Shown in pieces: positions 41,384 through 50,179 of a DNA stretch of 64,000 bases. The notes under the pieces are model-generated. The model saw nothing but the letters and a program-made list of their open reading frames with translations. It was not told the DNA's origin and searched no databases. Positions within the stretch are counted from its first letter, which is position 1. Each line of letters begins with the position of its first letter. The translations under genes were made by a program, and so were the position numbers. Source of the DNA: Actinoplanes sp. NBC_00393 (GTDB lineage: Bacteria; Actinomycetota; Actinomycetes; Mycobacteriales; Micromonosporaceae); NCBI RefSeq assembly GCF_036053395.1, contig NZ_CP107942.1, positions 10,964,001 to 11,028,000 on the forward strand, given 5' to 3'.

Positions 41384-44300
41384 ATGCGAAGCTTCCTCGC
41401 GAGCGCGTCGGCTGTCCTCGTCGCGCTCACACTCGTCCCCGCCGTCACATCCCCTACCCCAGCCCTCGCTGAAGAGTCCGGCAAATCCGGGCAGTCCGGC
41501 GACAGCTATCTGAGCAACCGGTCCGGACCGGGCCGTTTCCCCCTCGTCGCCCGCGGCAAGGCCGCCCCGATCGTGGCCGCGGCGAACGATCACGCCGGCG
41601 TCCTGCGCGTCGCCGGCGACCTGCAGTCCGACCTGCACGCCGCCACCGGTGTGCGGCCCGCGGTCAGCACCGCCGGCGAGATCCCGGCCGGCGCCGAGCC
41701 GGTCATCGTCGGCACGATCGGCCGCAGCACCCTGATCGACCGCCTGGTGAAAGCCGGCAAGCTCGACGTGCGCGGCATCGCCGGCCGCTGGGAGACCTCG
41801 CTGCAGCAGGTCGTCGAGAACCCACTGCCCGGCGTGCGGCGCGCGTTCGTGATCGCCGGCAGCGATCAGCGCGGTACCATCTACGGCGCCTACGACGTCT
41901 CCCGCAAGATCGGCGTCTCGCCCTGGCACTTCTGGGACGACGTTCCGGTCCCGCACTCCGACGCCTGGTACGTGCTGCCCGGCCGGCACAGCCAGGGCAC
42001 GCCGAAGGTGAAGTTCCGCGGGTTCTTCATCAACGACGAGAACCCGGCGACCGGCACCTGGGCGCCCGGCTACTTCGGACCCGGCAAGGCGCCCGGCTAC
42101 GAGGGTGGTCTGAACGCGGACTACTACGCCAAGGTCTTCGAGACCATGCTGCGGCTCAAGGCGAACTACCTGTGGCCGGCGGTGTGGGGCCGGGCGTTCG
42201 CCGAGGACGACCCGCTCAACCACGCGACCGCCAGCCGGTACGGCGTGGTCATGGGCACCTCGCACGAGGCGCCGATGATGCGCGGCATCGAGGAGTGGAA
42301 TCGGCACGCCAAGGCCGCGGTCCGCGACGCCGACGGCACCATCGTCACCCCGGGCAGCGACCCGTACGGCGGCACCGGCGAGTGGAGCTTCCGGCGCAAC
42401 CGTGAGGCGATCGTGGCGTACTGGCGGGACGGCGCGAAGCGGATGAAGGAACAGGGCTTCGAAGGCGTCATCACGCTCGGTATGCGCGGCAACGGCGACG
42501 TCAGCCTGCCCGACGGCGACGGCATCGATCTGATGAGCGACATCATCTCCACGCAGCGCGAGATCCTGCGCGAGTTCGATCTGCTGGAGGCGCCCCAGGT
42601 GCAGACCCTCTACAAGGAGGTGCAGCGCTACTGGGACAAGGGCTACCAGCCGGCTTCCGACGTGACCGTCGTCTTCTGCGACGACAACTGGGGCAACATG
42701 CGCAAGCTTCCGCACGCCGGGCTGCCGGCGCGCAGCGGAGGCTACGGGCTGTACTACCACTTCGACTACGTCGGCGACGGCCGCAACTACAAGTGGGTCG
42801 ACACGGTCAATCTGACCAACACGTGGGAGCAACTGCATCTCGCGTACAGCAAGGGTGTTGATCGTCTCTGGGTGGTCAACGTGGGTGACCTGAAGAACGA
42901 AGAGCTGCCCACGCAGTTCTTCCTGGACTATGCCTGGAACCCGGACGCGATCCCGCTGCGCGGAATCGGCGATTGGGAGCGCCGCTATGCGGCGGAGAAC
43001 TTCGGTCCGGCCCTGGCCGGTGAGATCGCCGAGGTGCTGAATCAGTACGGCTACCTGCAGTCGCGCCGCAAGCCGGAGTCGCTGAACCGGCGGATCTCCG
43101 GTGACGCGCAGAACGTCGTCTACAACGACCAGGAGAGCACGTTCACGCTGACCGACTACCGCGAGATGGACCGGGTGGTCGCCGAGTGGCAGGCTCTCGC
43201 CGCTCGCGCCGACCGGATCCGTGCCAGGGTGCCGGCCGCCCTGCGGGACGCGTATTTCCAGCTCGTCGACTATCAGGTGCAGGCGAGCGCCAACCTTTAC
43301 GAGCTGCGCCGCGCCGAGTTCACCAACATCCGCTACGCCACGGAGGGCCGGGCGGCCACCAACGACCTGGCCGATGAGGCGGAGGCCCGCTTCGCGGAGG
43401 ACCAGGCGCTCAGCGACTACTACAACAACGAGCTCGCCGGCGGCAAGTGGGCGGGCTGGCAGACCCAACCCAAGATCGGGTACGGCAACGCGGCTCGCTA
43501 CAACAACGCGTCGTGGCAGCAGCCGCAGACCGACAACCATGTGGCTCTGCCCGACGAGATCTACCCGCACCTCAAACGGATCGAGGTGCCGGCCGCGGCG
43601 GCCATGGGTGTCACCGGGACGCTGCCCGAGTTCAGCCCGTGGCAGTCGCAGCCGCAGCAGGTCATCGAGGTCTACAACAAGGGCACGACGCCGTTCCGGT
43701 ACCGGATCACCGCGGGACAGCCGTGGGTGAAGGTCACGCCCAGCTCGGGACGCGTGGACAAGCAGATCCGGGCCACGGTCTCGGTCGACTGGCGGCGGGC
43801 GCCGAAGGGCGTCACGACCGTACCGATCACGGTTGACGGCGCGGGTGGCAGCCAGGTCGTGCAAGCCTCGGTGCGCAACCCGGAGATGAAGCCGCAAGGC
43901 TTCGCGGAAGCGAACGGCTACGTGGCGATCAACGCCGCGCACCACCACCGGAAGGTGGGCGACTGGCAGCTGCTGCCGAAGATCGGCAAGAGCACCGACG
44001 GCCTCACACCGCTGAGCGAGGGCGCCAAGCTCGAGTACAAGATGACGCTGACCACCACGGGGCCGGTCAAGGTCTCGGCGTGGCTGTCACCGCGCAACAA
44101 CGTGCTGCCGACTCCGGGCCTGCGGTATGCGGTCTCGATCGACGACCAGCCGGCGCAGACCGTCGACATCATCGCCGCCACCGGCGCCGACGACACCGCG
44201 ATGAACCGGCAGTGGGCCCGCAACACCTCCGACAACATCAACATCACGACCACCACGCACACCATCGACAAGCCCGGTGTGCACACGCTGACCTTCCACG

Positions 44301-44395
44301 CGGTCGACCCGACGGTGATCCTGCAACGGCTGATCGTCGACACCGGCGGCGTGAAGTACAGCTACCTTGGCCCGCCCGAGAGCCGGAGGTACTGA
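41384..44395 (+). CDS. Secreted GH115 xylan alpha-1,2-glucuronidase
   Basis: A 1003-residue exported protein of glycoside hydrolase family 115, which removes (4-O-methyl-)glucuronic acid side chains from xylan. A signal peptide (about residues 1-28, ending ALAEE) is followed by an N-terminal beta-rich domain (GRFPLVARGKAAPIV, RGTIYGAYDVSRKIGVSPW), the catalytic barrel (KFRGFFINDENPATGTWAPG, LKANYLWPAVWGRAF, EDDPLNHATASRYGVVMGTSHEAPMM, ITLGMRGNGDVSLPDG) and a C-terminal beta-sandwich. Length matches the family. GGAGG lies 9 bp before the ATG. Two CGAAANTTTCG sites suggest xylan-linked control, and an SGNH esterase follows 3 bp later. Confidence 0.92.
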   Translation: MRSFLASASAVLVALTLVPAVTSPTPALAEESGKSGQSGDSYLSNRSGPGRFPLVARGKAAPIVAAANDHAGVLRVAGDLQSDLHAATGVRPAVSTAGEIPAGAEPVIVGTIGRSTLIDRLVKAGKLDVRGIAGRWETSLQQVVENPLPGVRRAFVIAGSDQRGTIYGAYDVSRKIGVSPWHFWDDVPVPHSDAWYVLPGRHSQGTPKVKFRGFFINDENPATGTWAPGYFGPGKAPGYEGGLNADYYAKVFETMLRLKANYLWPAVWGRAFAEDDPLNHATASRYGVVMGTSHEAPMMRGIEEWNRHAKAAVRDADGTIVTPGSDPYGGTGEWSFRRNREAIVAYWRDGAKRMKEQGFEGVITLGMRGNGDVSLPDGDGIDLMSDIISTQREILREFDLLEAPQVQTLYKEVQRYWDKGYQPASDVTVVFCDDNWGNMRKLPHAGLPARSGGYGLYYHFDYVGDGRNYKWVDTVNLTNTWEQLHLAYSKGVDRLWVVNVGDLKNEELPTQFFLDYAWNPDAIPLRGIGDWERRYAAENFGPALAGEIAEVLNQYGYLQSRRKPESLNRRISGDAQNVVYNDQESTFTLTDYREMDRVVAEWQALAARADRIRARVPAALRDAYFQLVDYQVQASANLYELRRAEFTNIRYATEGRAATNDLADEAEARFAEDQALSDYYNNELAGGKWAGWQTQPKIGYGNAARYNNASWQQPQTDNHVALPDEIYPHLKRIEVPAAAAMGVTGTLPEFSPWQSQPQQVIEVYNKGTTPFRYRITAGQPWVKVTPSSGRVDKQIRATVSVDWRRAPKGVTTVPITVDGAGGSQVVQASVRNPEMKPQGFAEANGYVAINAAHHHRKVGDWQLLPKIGKSTDGLTPLSEGAKLEYKMTLTTTGPVKVSAWLSPRNNVLPTPGLRYAVSIDDQPAQTVDIIAATGADDTAMNRQWARNTSDNINITTTTHTIDKPGVHTLTFHAVDPTVILQRLIVDTGGVKYSYLGPPESRRY

Positions 44396-44398
44396 GCC

Positions 44399-45643
44399 AT
44401 GCGCAGACGTACCGTTCTGGCCTCTGGCGGGGCCGCCGCCTCCGCGGTCCTGCTCGGCCGTAACATGCCGGCCCGGTCGCGCTGGGTGCACACCTGGACC
44501 GCGATGCCGCAGCTGACCGAACCGCACAATCTGCCGCCGGCGCCGTTCACCGGAACCGACTCGACGCTGGTGGACACCACGCTGCGGCAGACCCTGCGCA
44601 CCACGGTCGGCGGGCGGCAACTGCGGGTCCGCTACTCCAACGCGTTCGGCGGGGCCGACCTGCCGATCACCGCGGCGGCTGTCGCACTGCCGGTGGGCGG
44701 GCAGGCCGGGGTGTCCGGCATCCGCCCGGGCAGCTCGGTGCCGGTCACCTTCGGCGGACAGCGCTCGGTGGTGGTGCCGGTCGGGGCGCAGATGGTCTCC
44801 GACCCGGTGAACCTGCCGGTGGCGGCCGCCACCAACCTCACCGTCACCACCTACCTGGCCGCCGGGCAGGCCACCACCAACCTGACCTCGCATCCCGGCT
44901 CGAGGACCACATCCTGGCTGGTCAACGGCGACCGGCACACCGAGGCCGAGCTGGCCGGCGCCACCCCGACCGACCACTGGTACCTGATCAGCGGCGTCGA
45001 GGTGACCGCCGCCGGGGTGGCCGGCCTGGTCGTCCTCGGCGACTCGCTGACCGACGGCCGGGGCTCCACCACCAACGGCAACGACCGCTGGCCGGACCAG
45101 CTGGTCGCCCGGCTCCGCGGCCGCGACGTGGCGGTGCTCAACCAGGCGGCCGGTGGCAACCGGGTGCTGCGCGACGGGCTGGGGCCGAACGCCCTGGCCC
45201 GGCTCGACCGCGACGTGCTCGCTGTCACCGGGGCGGTCTGGCTGCTGGTCTTCGAGGGGGTGAACGACATCGGCACGGCCGAGGCGAGCACGGCCGGGCA
45301 GAACCAGGTGGTGGCCGAGCTGCTGAACGCGTACCGGCAGATCGTGCTGCGCGCGCACGCGCAGGACCTGCTGGTGTACGGGGCGACGCTCACCCCGTTC
45401 GGCGGGAACATCTACGACGACCCGGCGGGCCTGCGTGAACAGGCCCGGCAGACCGTCAACCAGGCGATCCGGGGCGGGATGTTCGACGCGTACGTCGACT
45501 TCGACGCCGCGGTGCGGGATCCGGCCGAGCCACGGCGGATCGCGGACGCGTACAACGTCGGCGACCACCTGCACCTCAACCCGGCCGGGTACGCCGCTCT
45601 CGCCGCAGCCGTGCCCCGCCGGTTGCTGGAGCGAAACTCTTAA
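44399..45643 (+). CDS. Secreted SGNH/GDSL esterase, acetylxylan-esterase-like
   Basis: A 414-residue exported hydrolase. The N-terminus (MRRRTVLASGGAAASAVLLG) is a twin-arginine type signal. The N-terminal domain is beta-rich (about residues 30-210); the SGNH domain follows: Ser in VVLGDSLTDG, Gly in QAAGGNRVL, Asn in FEGVNDIG, and Asp-His in GDHLHLNPAGY. Proteins of this layout deacetylate plant polysaccharides. The gene begins 3 bp after the GH115 stop, so the two should be co-expressed and together remove glucuronosyl and acetyl groups from xylan. The polysaccharide target is inferred from this linkage. Confidence 0.9.
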   Translation: MRRRTVLASGGAAASAVLLGRNMPARSRWVHTWTAMPQLTEPHNLPPAPFTGTDSTLVDTTLRQTLRTTVGGRQLRVRYSNAFGGADLPITAAAVALPVGGQAGVSGIRPGSSVPVTFGGQRSVVVPVGAQMVSDPVNLPVAAATNLTVTTYLAAGQATTNLTSHPGSRTTSWLVNGDRHTEAELAGATPTDHWYLISGVEVTAAGVAGLVVLGDSLTDGRGSTTNGNDRWPDQLVARLRGRDVAVLNQAAGGNRVLRDGLGPNALARLDRDVLAVTGAVWLLVFEGVNDIGTAEASTAGQNQVVAELLNAYRQIVLRAHAQDLLVYGATLTPFGGNIYDDPAGLREQARQTVNQAIRGGMFDAYVDFDAAVRDPAEPRRIADAYNVGDHLHLNPAGYAALAAAVPRRLLERNS

Positions 45644-45673
45644 GTGGCAGGGCACCGGGCCGATGGACGGGGA

Positions 45674-47692
45674 ATGAGCAGTGCCACGCCGGGTGCCCTG
45701 CACCAACAGCGGAGACGGGCGATCCGTGCCGGAGCGCTCTACTGCTGCTCGCCCGCGCTCCTGGCCGGCGTCTACACGGCGGCCACCTGGGGCGCGCCCG
45801 GCCGCGGCGCGATGCTCGCGGTGGTACTGACGATCCTGCTCGCCTCCGGTCTGGCCGGTGCGGTGGCGAGCCGGATCGTCGAATCCCGCTGGTGGATGCT
45901 GCCCCAGCACGCCGGGGCGATGGTCAACCTGGCCGGCTACGTGGCCCTCGGTCTGCTCGACGGGGGCATCGCGTCGCCGCTCGGCGCGTTCATCCCGACG
46001 TCGACGGTGCTGCTGGCCACGGTTCTGCTGCCCCGCGCCTTCCTGACCGTGGTGACGCTCAACGCGATCGGGTACGGGCTGGTCGTCGCGTACGGCGACC
46101 CGGCCCCACCCGGCTACTGGCTGGTCCACACGCTCGGCTTCGGCGCCGCCGCGGTGCTGTGCCTGCGCCACTCGGCGGCCCTGGACTCGATGCGCCGGCG
46201 GCTGGCGGCCAGCTCACGGATCGACCCGCTCACCGGCTGCCTCAACCGCCGCGGCTTCGACGACCGGACCGCGGCGGCCCTGGCGGCCGGTGGGCCGGTC
46301 ACCCTGGTGCTCCTCGATCTGGACCACTTCAAGCAGGTCAACGATGCGTACGGCCACCGCGCCGGCGACGAACTGCTGGCCTGGGTCGGCGGCTCCCTGC
46401 GCGCCTCGCTGCCCGCCGGAGCGGTCGCCGGGCGGCTCGGCGGGGACGAGTTCGCGCTGCTGCTGCCCGGCACCTGCGACCAGGGCGCGGCCGTGATCGT
46501 CGAAGTCATCCGGGAACGGCTTCGGGCCGGTGCGCCGTCGAGCCTCGGGTACGCGACCTATCCGCAGGACGCCCGGGATGCGGACGGTCTGGCCAGTGTC
46601 GCCGACCGGCGGCTCTACGCGGACAAGGCGGCCCGGGAACGGCGTGCCCCCACCGCGGACGAGGTGGCGTGGGTGCGTACCCGCGGTGTCCTCTCCGGCG
46701 CCGACGTCACGGTCGGCACGCGGGAACGCCGGCGGCACTCGATCGCCGACCCGGGCTGGATGTCGATCGCCCAGACCTGCGTGGCGATGATCTACCTGGC
46801 GTTCTACACCGACGGGCACGCGTACCGGGGGGTGATGTGGGCGATCTGCGCGTGGGGATTCGCTGCCGGGCTGGCGGTGGTGCTCGGCGCGGACTGGCTC
46901 AGCCGCTCGCGTACCGCCCGGCCGCTGATGCTGGCGTTCTCGGCGAGCTCGTTCGTCAGCCTCGCCGTGATCGCCGCCCTCGACGGCGGGGTGAGCAGCA
47001 CGCTGGGCGTGGGCATGCTGTTGCCGATCCCGCTATTGATGCTCGGCATGCGTACGCGGGTGGCGGCGCCGGTCGCGCTGGCCGCCGGCGCGATCTACGC
47101 GGTGCTCGCCGTGGTCGAGGGCGCGTCCAGCAACTGGTTCGTGGTGACCAACCTGCTCGGTACGGCCACGACCTCGATCGCCTGCGCGCTTCAAGGGCGG
47201 ACCGCGGCCGCGCAGCGCCGGATGCTGACCCGGCTGGCCCGGGTCGACGTGCTCACCGACGTACTGAACCGGCGCGGATTCGCCGAACGCTTCACCGCCG
47301 AGGTGTCGTCGGCCGGGCGTCTCCGCGCGGCTCTGCTCGTTGCCGACCTCGACGGGTTCAAACAGCTCAACGACTCGTACGGGCATGCGGCCGGGGACGA
47401 GCTGCTGCGATGGGTGGCGGCGACGCTGCGGGCCGGGGCGCGGGGGCGGGACGTGGTGGGGCGGCTGGGCGGGGACGAGTTCGTGGTGCTGGTCTGCGAT
47501 GCCGACCCGGTGGAGGCTGCGGCGCGATACCGGGCGGCGTTGTCCGAGCGCACGGGGGTGAGCATCGGGGTGGCGGTGCTGGACGTCGACGGTGCTGACT
47601 TCGACAGCCTGTATGCGGCTGCGGACGCCCGCCTCTATCAGCAGAAGGCTGCCCGCAAGGCGGTTCAGCCGCCCGCCCTCACCGCCAGCTGA
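45674..47692 (+). CDS. Tandem diguanylate cyclase: two membrane-GGDEF modules in one chain
   Basis: A 672-residue protein formed by two similar halves. Half 1: about five to six membrane helices (20-165), then GGDEF (about 181-320) with DPLTGCLNRRGFDD, LLDLDHFKQVNDAYGHRAGDE and an intact GGDEF at 256-260. Half 2: helices (365-505), then GGDEF (about 521-660) with DVLTDVLNRRGFAE, VADLDGFKQLNDSYGHAAGDE and GGDEF at 599-603. The inhibitory site RGRD (590-593) stands five residues before the second GGDEF; the first has PAGA there. Both domains should be catalytic, with product feedback only in the second. GGGGA precedes the ATG. No EAL domain is present. Confidence 0.9.
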   Translation: MSSATPGALHQQRRRAIRAGALYCCSPALLAGVYTAATWGAPGRGAMLAVVLTILLASGLAGAVASRIVESRWWMLPQHAGAMVNLAGYVALGLLDGGIASPLGAFIPTSTVLLATVLLPRAFLTVVTLNAIGYGLVVAYGDPAPPGYWLVHTLGFGAAAVLCLRHSAALDSMRRRLAASSRIDPLTGCLNRRGFDDRTAAALAAGGPVTLVLLDLDHFKQVNDAYGHRAGDELLAWVGGSLRASLPAGAVAGRLGGDEFALLLPGTCDQGAAVIVEVIRERLRAGAPSSLGYATYPQDARDADGLASVADRRLYADKAARERRAPTADEVAWVRTRGVLSGADVTVGTRERRRHSIADPGWMSIAQTCVAMIYLAFYTDGHAYRGVMWAICAWGFAAGLAVVLGADWLSRSRTARPLMLAFSASSFVSLAVIAALDGGVSSTLGVGMLLPIPLLMLGMRTRVAAPVALAAGAIYAVLAVVEGASSNWFVVTNLLGTATTSIACALQGRTAAAQRRMLTRLARVDVLTDVLNRRGFAERFTAEVSSAGRLRAALLVADLDGFKQLNDSYGHAAGDELLRWVAATLRAGARGRDVVGRLGGDEFVVLVCDADPVEAAARYRAALSERTGVSIGVAVLDVDGADFDSLYAAADARLYQQKAARKAVQPPALTAS

Positions 47693-47719
47693 CGGCCGAT
47701 GCTGCTTCGGCCGCCTTGC

Positions 47720-47860
47720 GGGGACGCTGTGCGTCAGCCGGGTTCGCTTGGCTGTTGCTCGGTGTTCCGGACTATCTACTTGCAGGTCAGCCCAACTTAC
47801 TTGCGAGTCAGCCCAACGGACCGGCTGACGCCGAGCGTTGCCTCCCGCTCGCCGACCGCG
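47720..47860. repeat. Family B elements in opposite orientations
   Basis: Part of the 750-bp gap 47693-48443. At about 47730-47765 one B-type unit reads GTGCGTCAGCCGGGTTCGCT then TGGCTGTTGC; at about 47799-47852 another lies inverted (complement GGGAGGCAACGCTCGGCGTC, then AGCCGGTCCGTTGGGCTG). Each can pair CAGCC with GGCTG. Between them GTCAGCCCAAC is repeated twice (about 47786 and 47808). These single copies show the family is dispersed rather than limited to arrays. Confidence 0.65.
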
Positions 47861-47905
47861 GTCCCGCCTGCCGGGCTCGGCTCCCGGTCTCGGCTCCCGG
47901 TCTCG

Positions 47906-48139
47906 CCTGGCGGGCTCGCCTTCCGGTCTCGCCTGGCGGGCTCGCCTTCCGGTCTCGCCTGGCGGGCTCGCCTTCCGGTCTCGCCTGGCGGGCTCGCCTT
48001 CCGGTCTCGCCTGGCGGGCTCGCCTTCCGGTCTCGCCTGGCGGGCTCGCCTTCCGGTCTCGCCTGGCGGGCTCGCCTTCCGGTCTCGCCTGGCGGGCTCG
48101 CCTTCCGGTCTCGCCTGGCGGGCTCGCCTCCCGGTCCAG
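47906..48139. repeat. 26-bp tandem array, nine units
   Basis: The unit CCTGGCGGGCTCGCCTTCCG plus GTCTCG starts at 47906 and repeats every 26 bp to 48114; the first eight copies are essentially identical and the ninth (to 48139) is diverged. Because 26 is not a multiple of 3 the array is open in several frames and cycles through all three phases, so it is unlikely to be coding. There is no spacer diversity, so it is not CRISPR. Near-identity suggests recent expansion. Confidence 0.9.
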
Positions 48140-48264
48140 CCGCACCCGGGCGGCCGGGTTCAACGTCCCGCACGTGCCGGCCGCGTCCTACCGCGCGGTC
48201 CTGGCCGAGCTACGCCCACCTGCGGCTGCCGCCCGCCACCTGGCCGCCAACTTTCCTCCGCCGG

Positions 48265-48443
48265 ATCGCGTGCGTGGGTGGCGGCTGTGCGGGGCCGGCC
48301 GTCGCTGGGGCAGGTATTCGGGCGGGGATTGCATGCGTGGGCGGCGGCTGAGCCGGGCCGGCCGTCGCTGGGGCAGGTATTCGGGCGGGGATTGCATGCG
48401 TGGGCGGCGGCTGAGCCGGGCCGGCCGTCGCTGGGGCAGGTAA
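48265..48443. repeat. Repeat array C, left part, interrupted by insertion
   Basis: Three 63-bp units with CGGCCGTCGCTGGGGCAGG at 48296, 48359 and 48422; the first is incomplete and diverged. The unit reads TATTCGGGCGGGGATTGCAT, then GCGTGGGCGGCGGCTGAGCC. The right part is at 51581-51840. The array ends at TAA (48441-48443), which is duplicated on the far side of the insertion. The unit shares a scaffold with array A (GCGTGG, CGGCGGCT, CGGCCGT, GGTAATGGGGC). Confidence 0.9.
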
Positions 48444-48497
48444 GGGCTCGTCGAAGAACAAGCCGTTGCTTGGCGGATTTCGATGCGTTGATCTGTT

Positions 48498-50168
48498 ATG
48501 GCGGTATCGGAGGAGGAACGGGGCAGGCTGGCAGCGAAGTTTGAGGTGATCTTGCCGCATCTGGATGAGCGGCAACGCCGGTTGCTGCTGGGTGCTGAGG
48601 CTCGGGTGCTGGGGCATGGCGGGATCCGGGCGGTAGCGCGAGCTGCCGGGGTCCGGGAGGGCACGGTGGCTGCGGGCGTCGATGAGTTGGAGGCCGGGGT
48701 GGCGCCGCTGGGCCGGGTCCGCCGTGCCGGTGGCGGCCGGAAGCCGGTGACCGAACATGATCCCGCTCTGATGCCGGCGTTGTTGGGGCTGGTCGAGCCG
48801 GACGAGCGGGGGGACCCGATGTCGCCGCTGCGATGGACGACGAAGTCGTTGCGCCACCTTGCGCAGGAACTGGCCGGGCGGGGTCATAAGGCCGGGCCGG
48901 ACACGATCGCTGCTCTGCTGCACGGTGAGGGATTCAGCCTTCAGGGCAATGCCAAGACTCTGGAAGGCAGACGCCATCCCGACCGCGACGCCCAGTTCGG
49001 CTACATCAACGAGCAGGTCAAGGATTATCTGTCCAGCGGTGACCCGGTCGTCAGCGTCGATACGAAGAAGAAGGAACTCGTCGGCGCGTTCGCGAACAAG
49101 GGCCGCGAGTGGCGGCCTGCCGGTGAGCCGGCCGTAGTCCGCACCCACGACTTCGCCGATCCGCAGCTGGGACAGGTGATCCCCTACGGGGTCTACGACT
49201 TGGCCGCCGACACCGGCTGGGTCGCCGTCGGCACCGACCACAACACCGCCGCGTTCGCCGTCGCCACTCTGCGCCGCTGGTGGGACGGCTACGGCCGTGA
49301 CCGCTACCCGAACGCCGGACGGCTCTTGATCACCGCGGACGCCGGCGGATCCAACGGCTACCGCACTCGCGCCTGGAAAACGGATCTGGCCGCTCTCGCC
49401 GCCGAAATCGGGCTACCGATCACCGTCTGCCACTTCCCGCCCGGCACCAGTAAATGGAACCGTATCGAGCATCGCTTGTTCGCCCACATCTCGATGAACT
49501 GGCGGGCACGACCCCTGACCAGCCACGAGACCATCGTCCACACGATCGCCGCGACCACCACCAGCAGCGGGCTGCGCGTGCACGCCGAACTCGACACCGG
49601 CCACTACCCGACCGGCGTCGTCATCACCGACGAGCAGATGAGCACCCTGGCCATCGACCGTCACGACTGGCACGGCGACTGGAACTACACCCTGCGCCCC
49701 GACCCGGCCACACCCGCCGGCGAACCCGCGACAGCCCTACCACCGCTGCATCACCTGGCCGCGCTGGTGCACCCGGCCATCACCGGCATGCCCGACAGCG
49801 CATGGAACGACCTGATCAGCCGGCTCACCGTTCCCCATCAAGCCCAACACGAAGCGTTCCTGCACAACCTGCGCGGCCACGCCCGGCCCCGCGGCGGCGG
49901 CCGCAAGATCCGCGTCACCCTCAGCCACCAACTACTGGCCACCTTGCTCCACGACCGCTACCAACTGCCCCGCAAGGTCATCGCCGATCTGTTCGGCGTC
50001 GCCGGCACCACCATCAACGTCGCCATCCGCAACACCCGCACCCTGCTCACCCAAATCCAGCACCCCATCGAACCCAGCAACATCCGCCTCACCAACCACA
50101 CCGACCTCGCCGCTCACACCCGCGCCGCCGGATTCACCGCACCCGCCTTGATCAAAACAGCGAGTTAA
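48498..50168 (+). CDS. ISAzo13-family transposase
   Basis: A 556-residue DDE transposase. An N-terminal helix-turn-helix (RAVARAAGVREGTVAAGVDEL, around residues 40-62) is followed by the catalytic region with VVSVDTKKKELVGAFANKG, LLITADAGGSNGYRTRAWK and SKWNRIEHRLFAHI, consistent with Asp, Asp and Glu residues. A C-terminal helix-turn-helix-like part reads QLPRKVIADLFGVAGTTINVAI. The gene is intact and full length and lies 43 bp inside the left terminal repeat. Confidence 0.92.
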   Translation: MAVSEEERGRLAAKFEVILPHLDERQRRLLLGAEARVLGHGGIRAVARAAGVREGTVAAGVDELEAGVAPLGRVRRAGGGRKPVTEHDPALMPALLGLVEPDERGDPMSPLRWTTKSLRHLAQELAGRGHKAGPDTIAALLHGEGFSLQGNAKTLEGRRHPDRDAQFGYINEQVKDYLSSGDPVVSVDTKKKELVGAFANKGREWRPAGEPAVVRTHDFADPQLGQVIPYGVYDLAADTGWVAVGTDHNTAAFAVATLRRWWDGYGRDRYPNAGRLLITADAGGSNGYRTRAWKTDLAALAAEIGLPITVCHFPPGTSKWNRIEHRLFAHISMNWRARPLTSHETIVHTIAATTTSSGLRVHAELDTGHYPTGVVITDEQMSTLAIDRHDWHGDWNYTLRPDPATPAGEPATALPPLHHLAALVHPAITGMPDSAWNDLISRLTVPHQAQHEAFLHNLRGHARPRGGGRKIRVTLSHQLLATLLHDRYQLPRKVIADLFGVAGTTINVAIRNTRTLLTQIQHPIEPSNIRLTNHTDLAAHTRAAGFTAPALIKTAS

Positions 50169-50179
50169 AAATCGACGAG

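Noticed and set aside
41228..43948. A 906-codon open frame on the minus strand opposite the GH115 gene
   Set aside because: Antisense to a clear signal peptide and GH115 domain; its sequence is repetitive in Val, Arg, Asp and His as expected of a shadow.
47906..48139. CRISPR array made of 26-bp repeats
   Set aside because: Units abut with no spacers.
47699..48544. A plus-strand frame across the 26-bp array and array C with 21-residue periodicity
   Set aside because: The period follows from a 63-bp unit; the frame is interrupted by the insertion and lacks a ribosome site.
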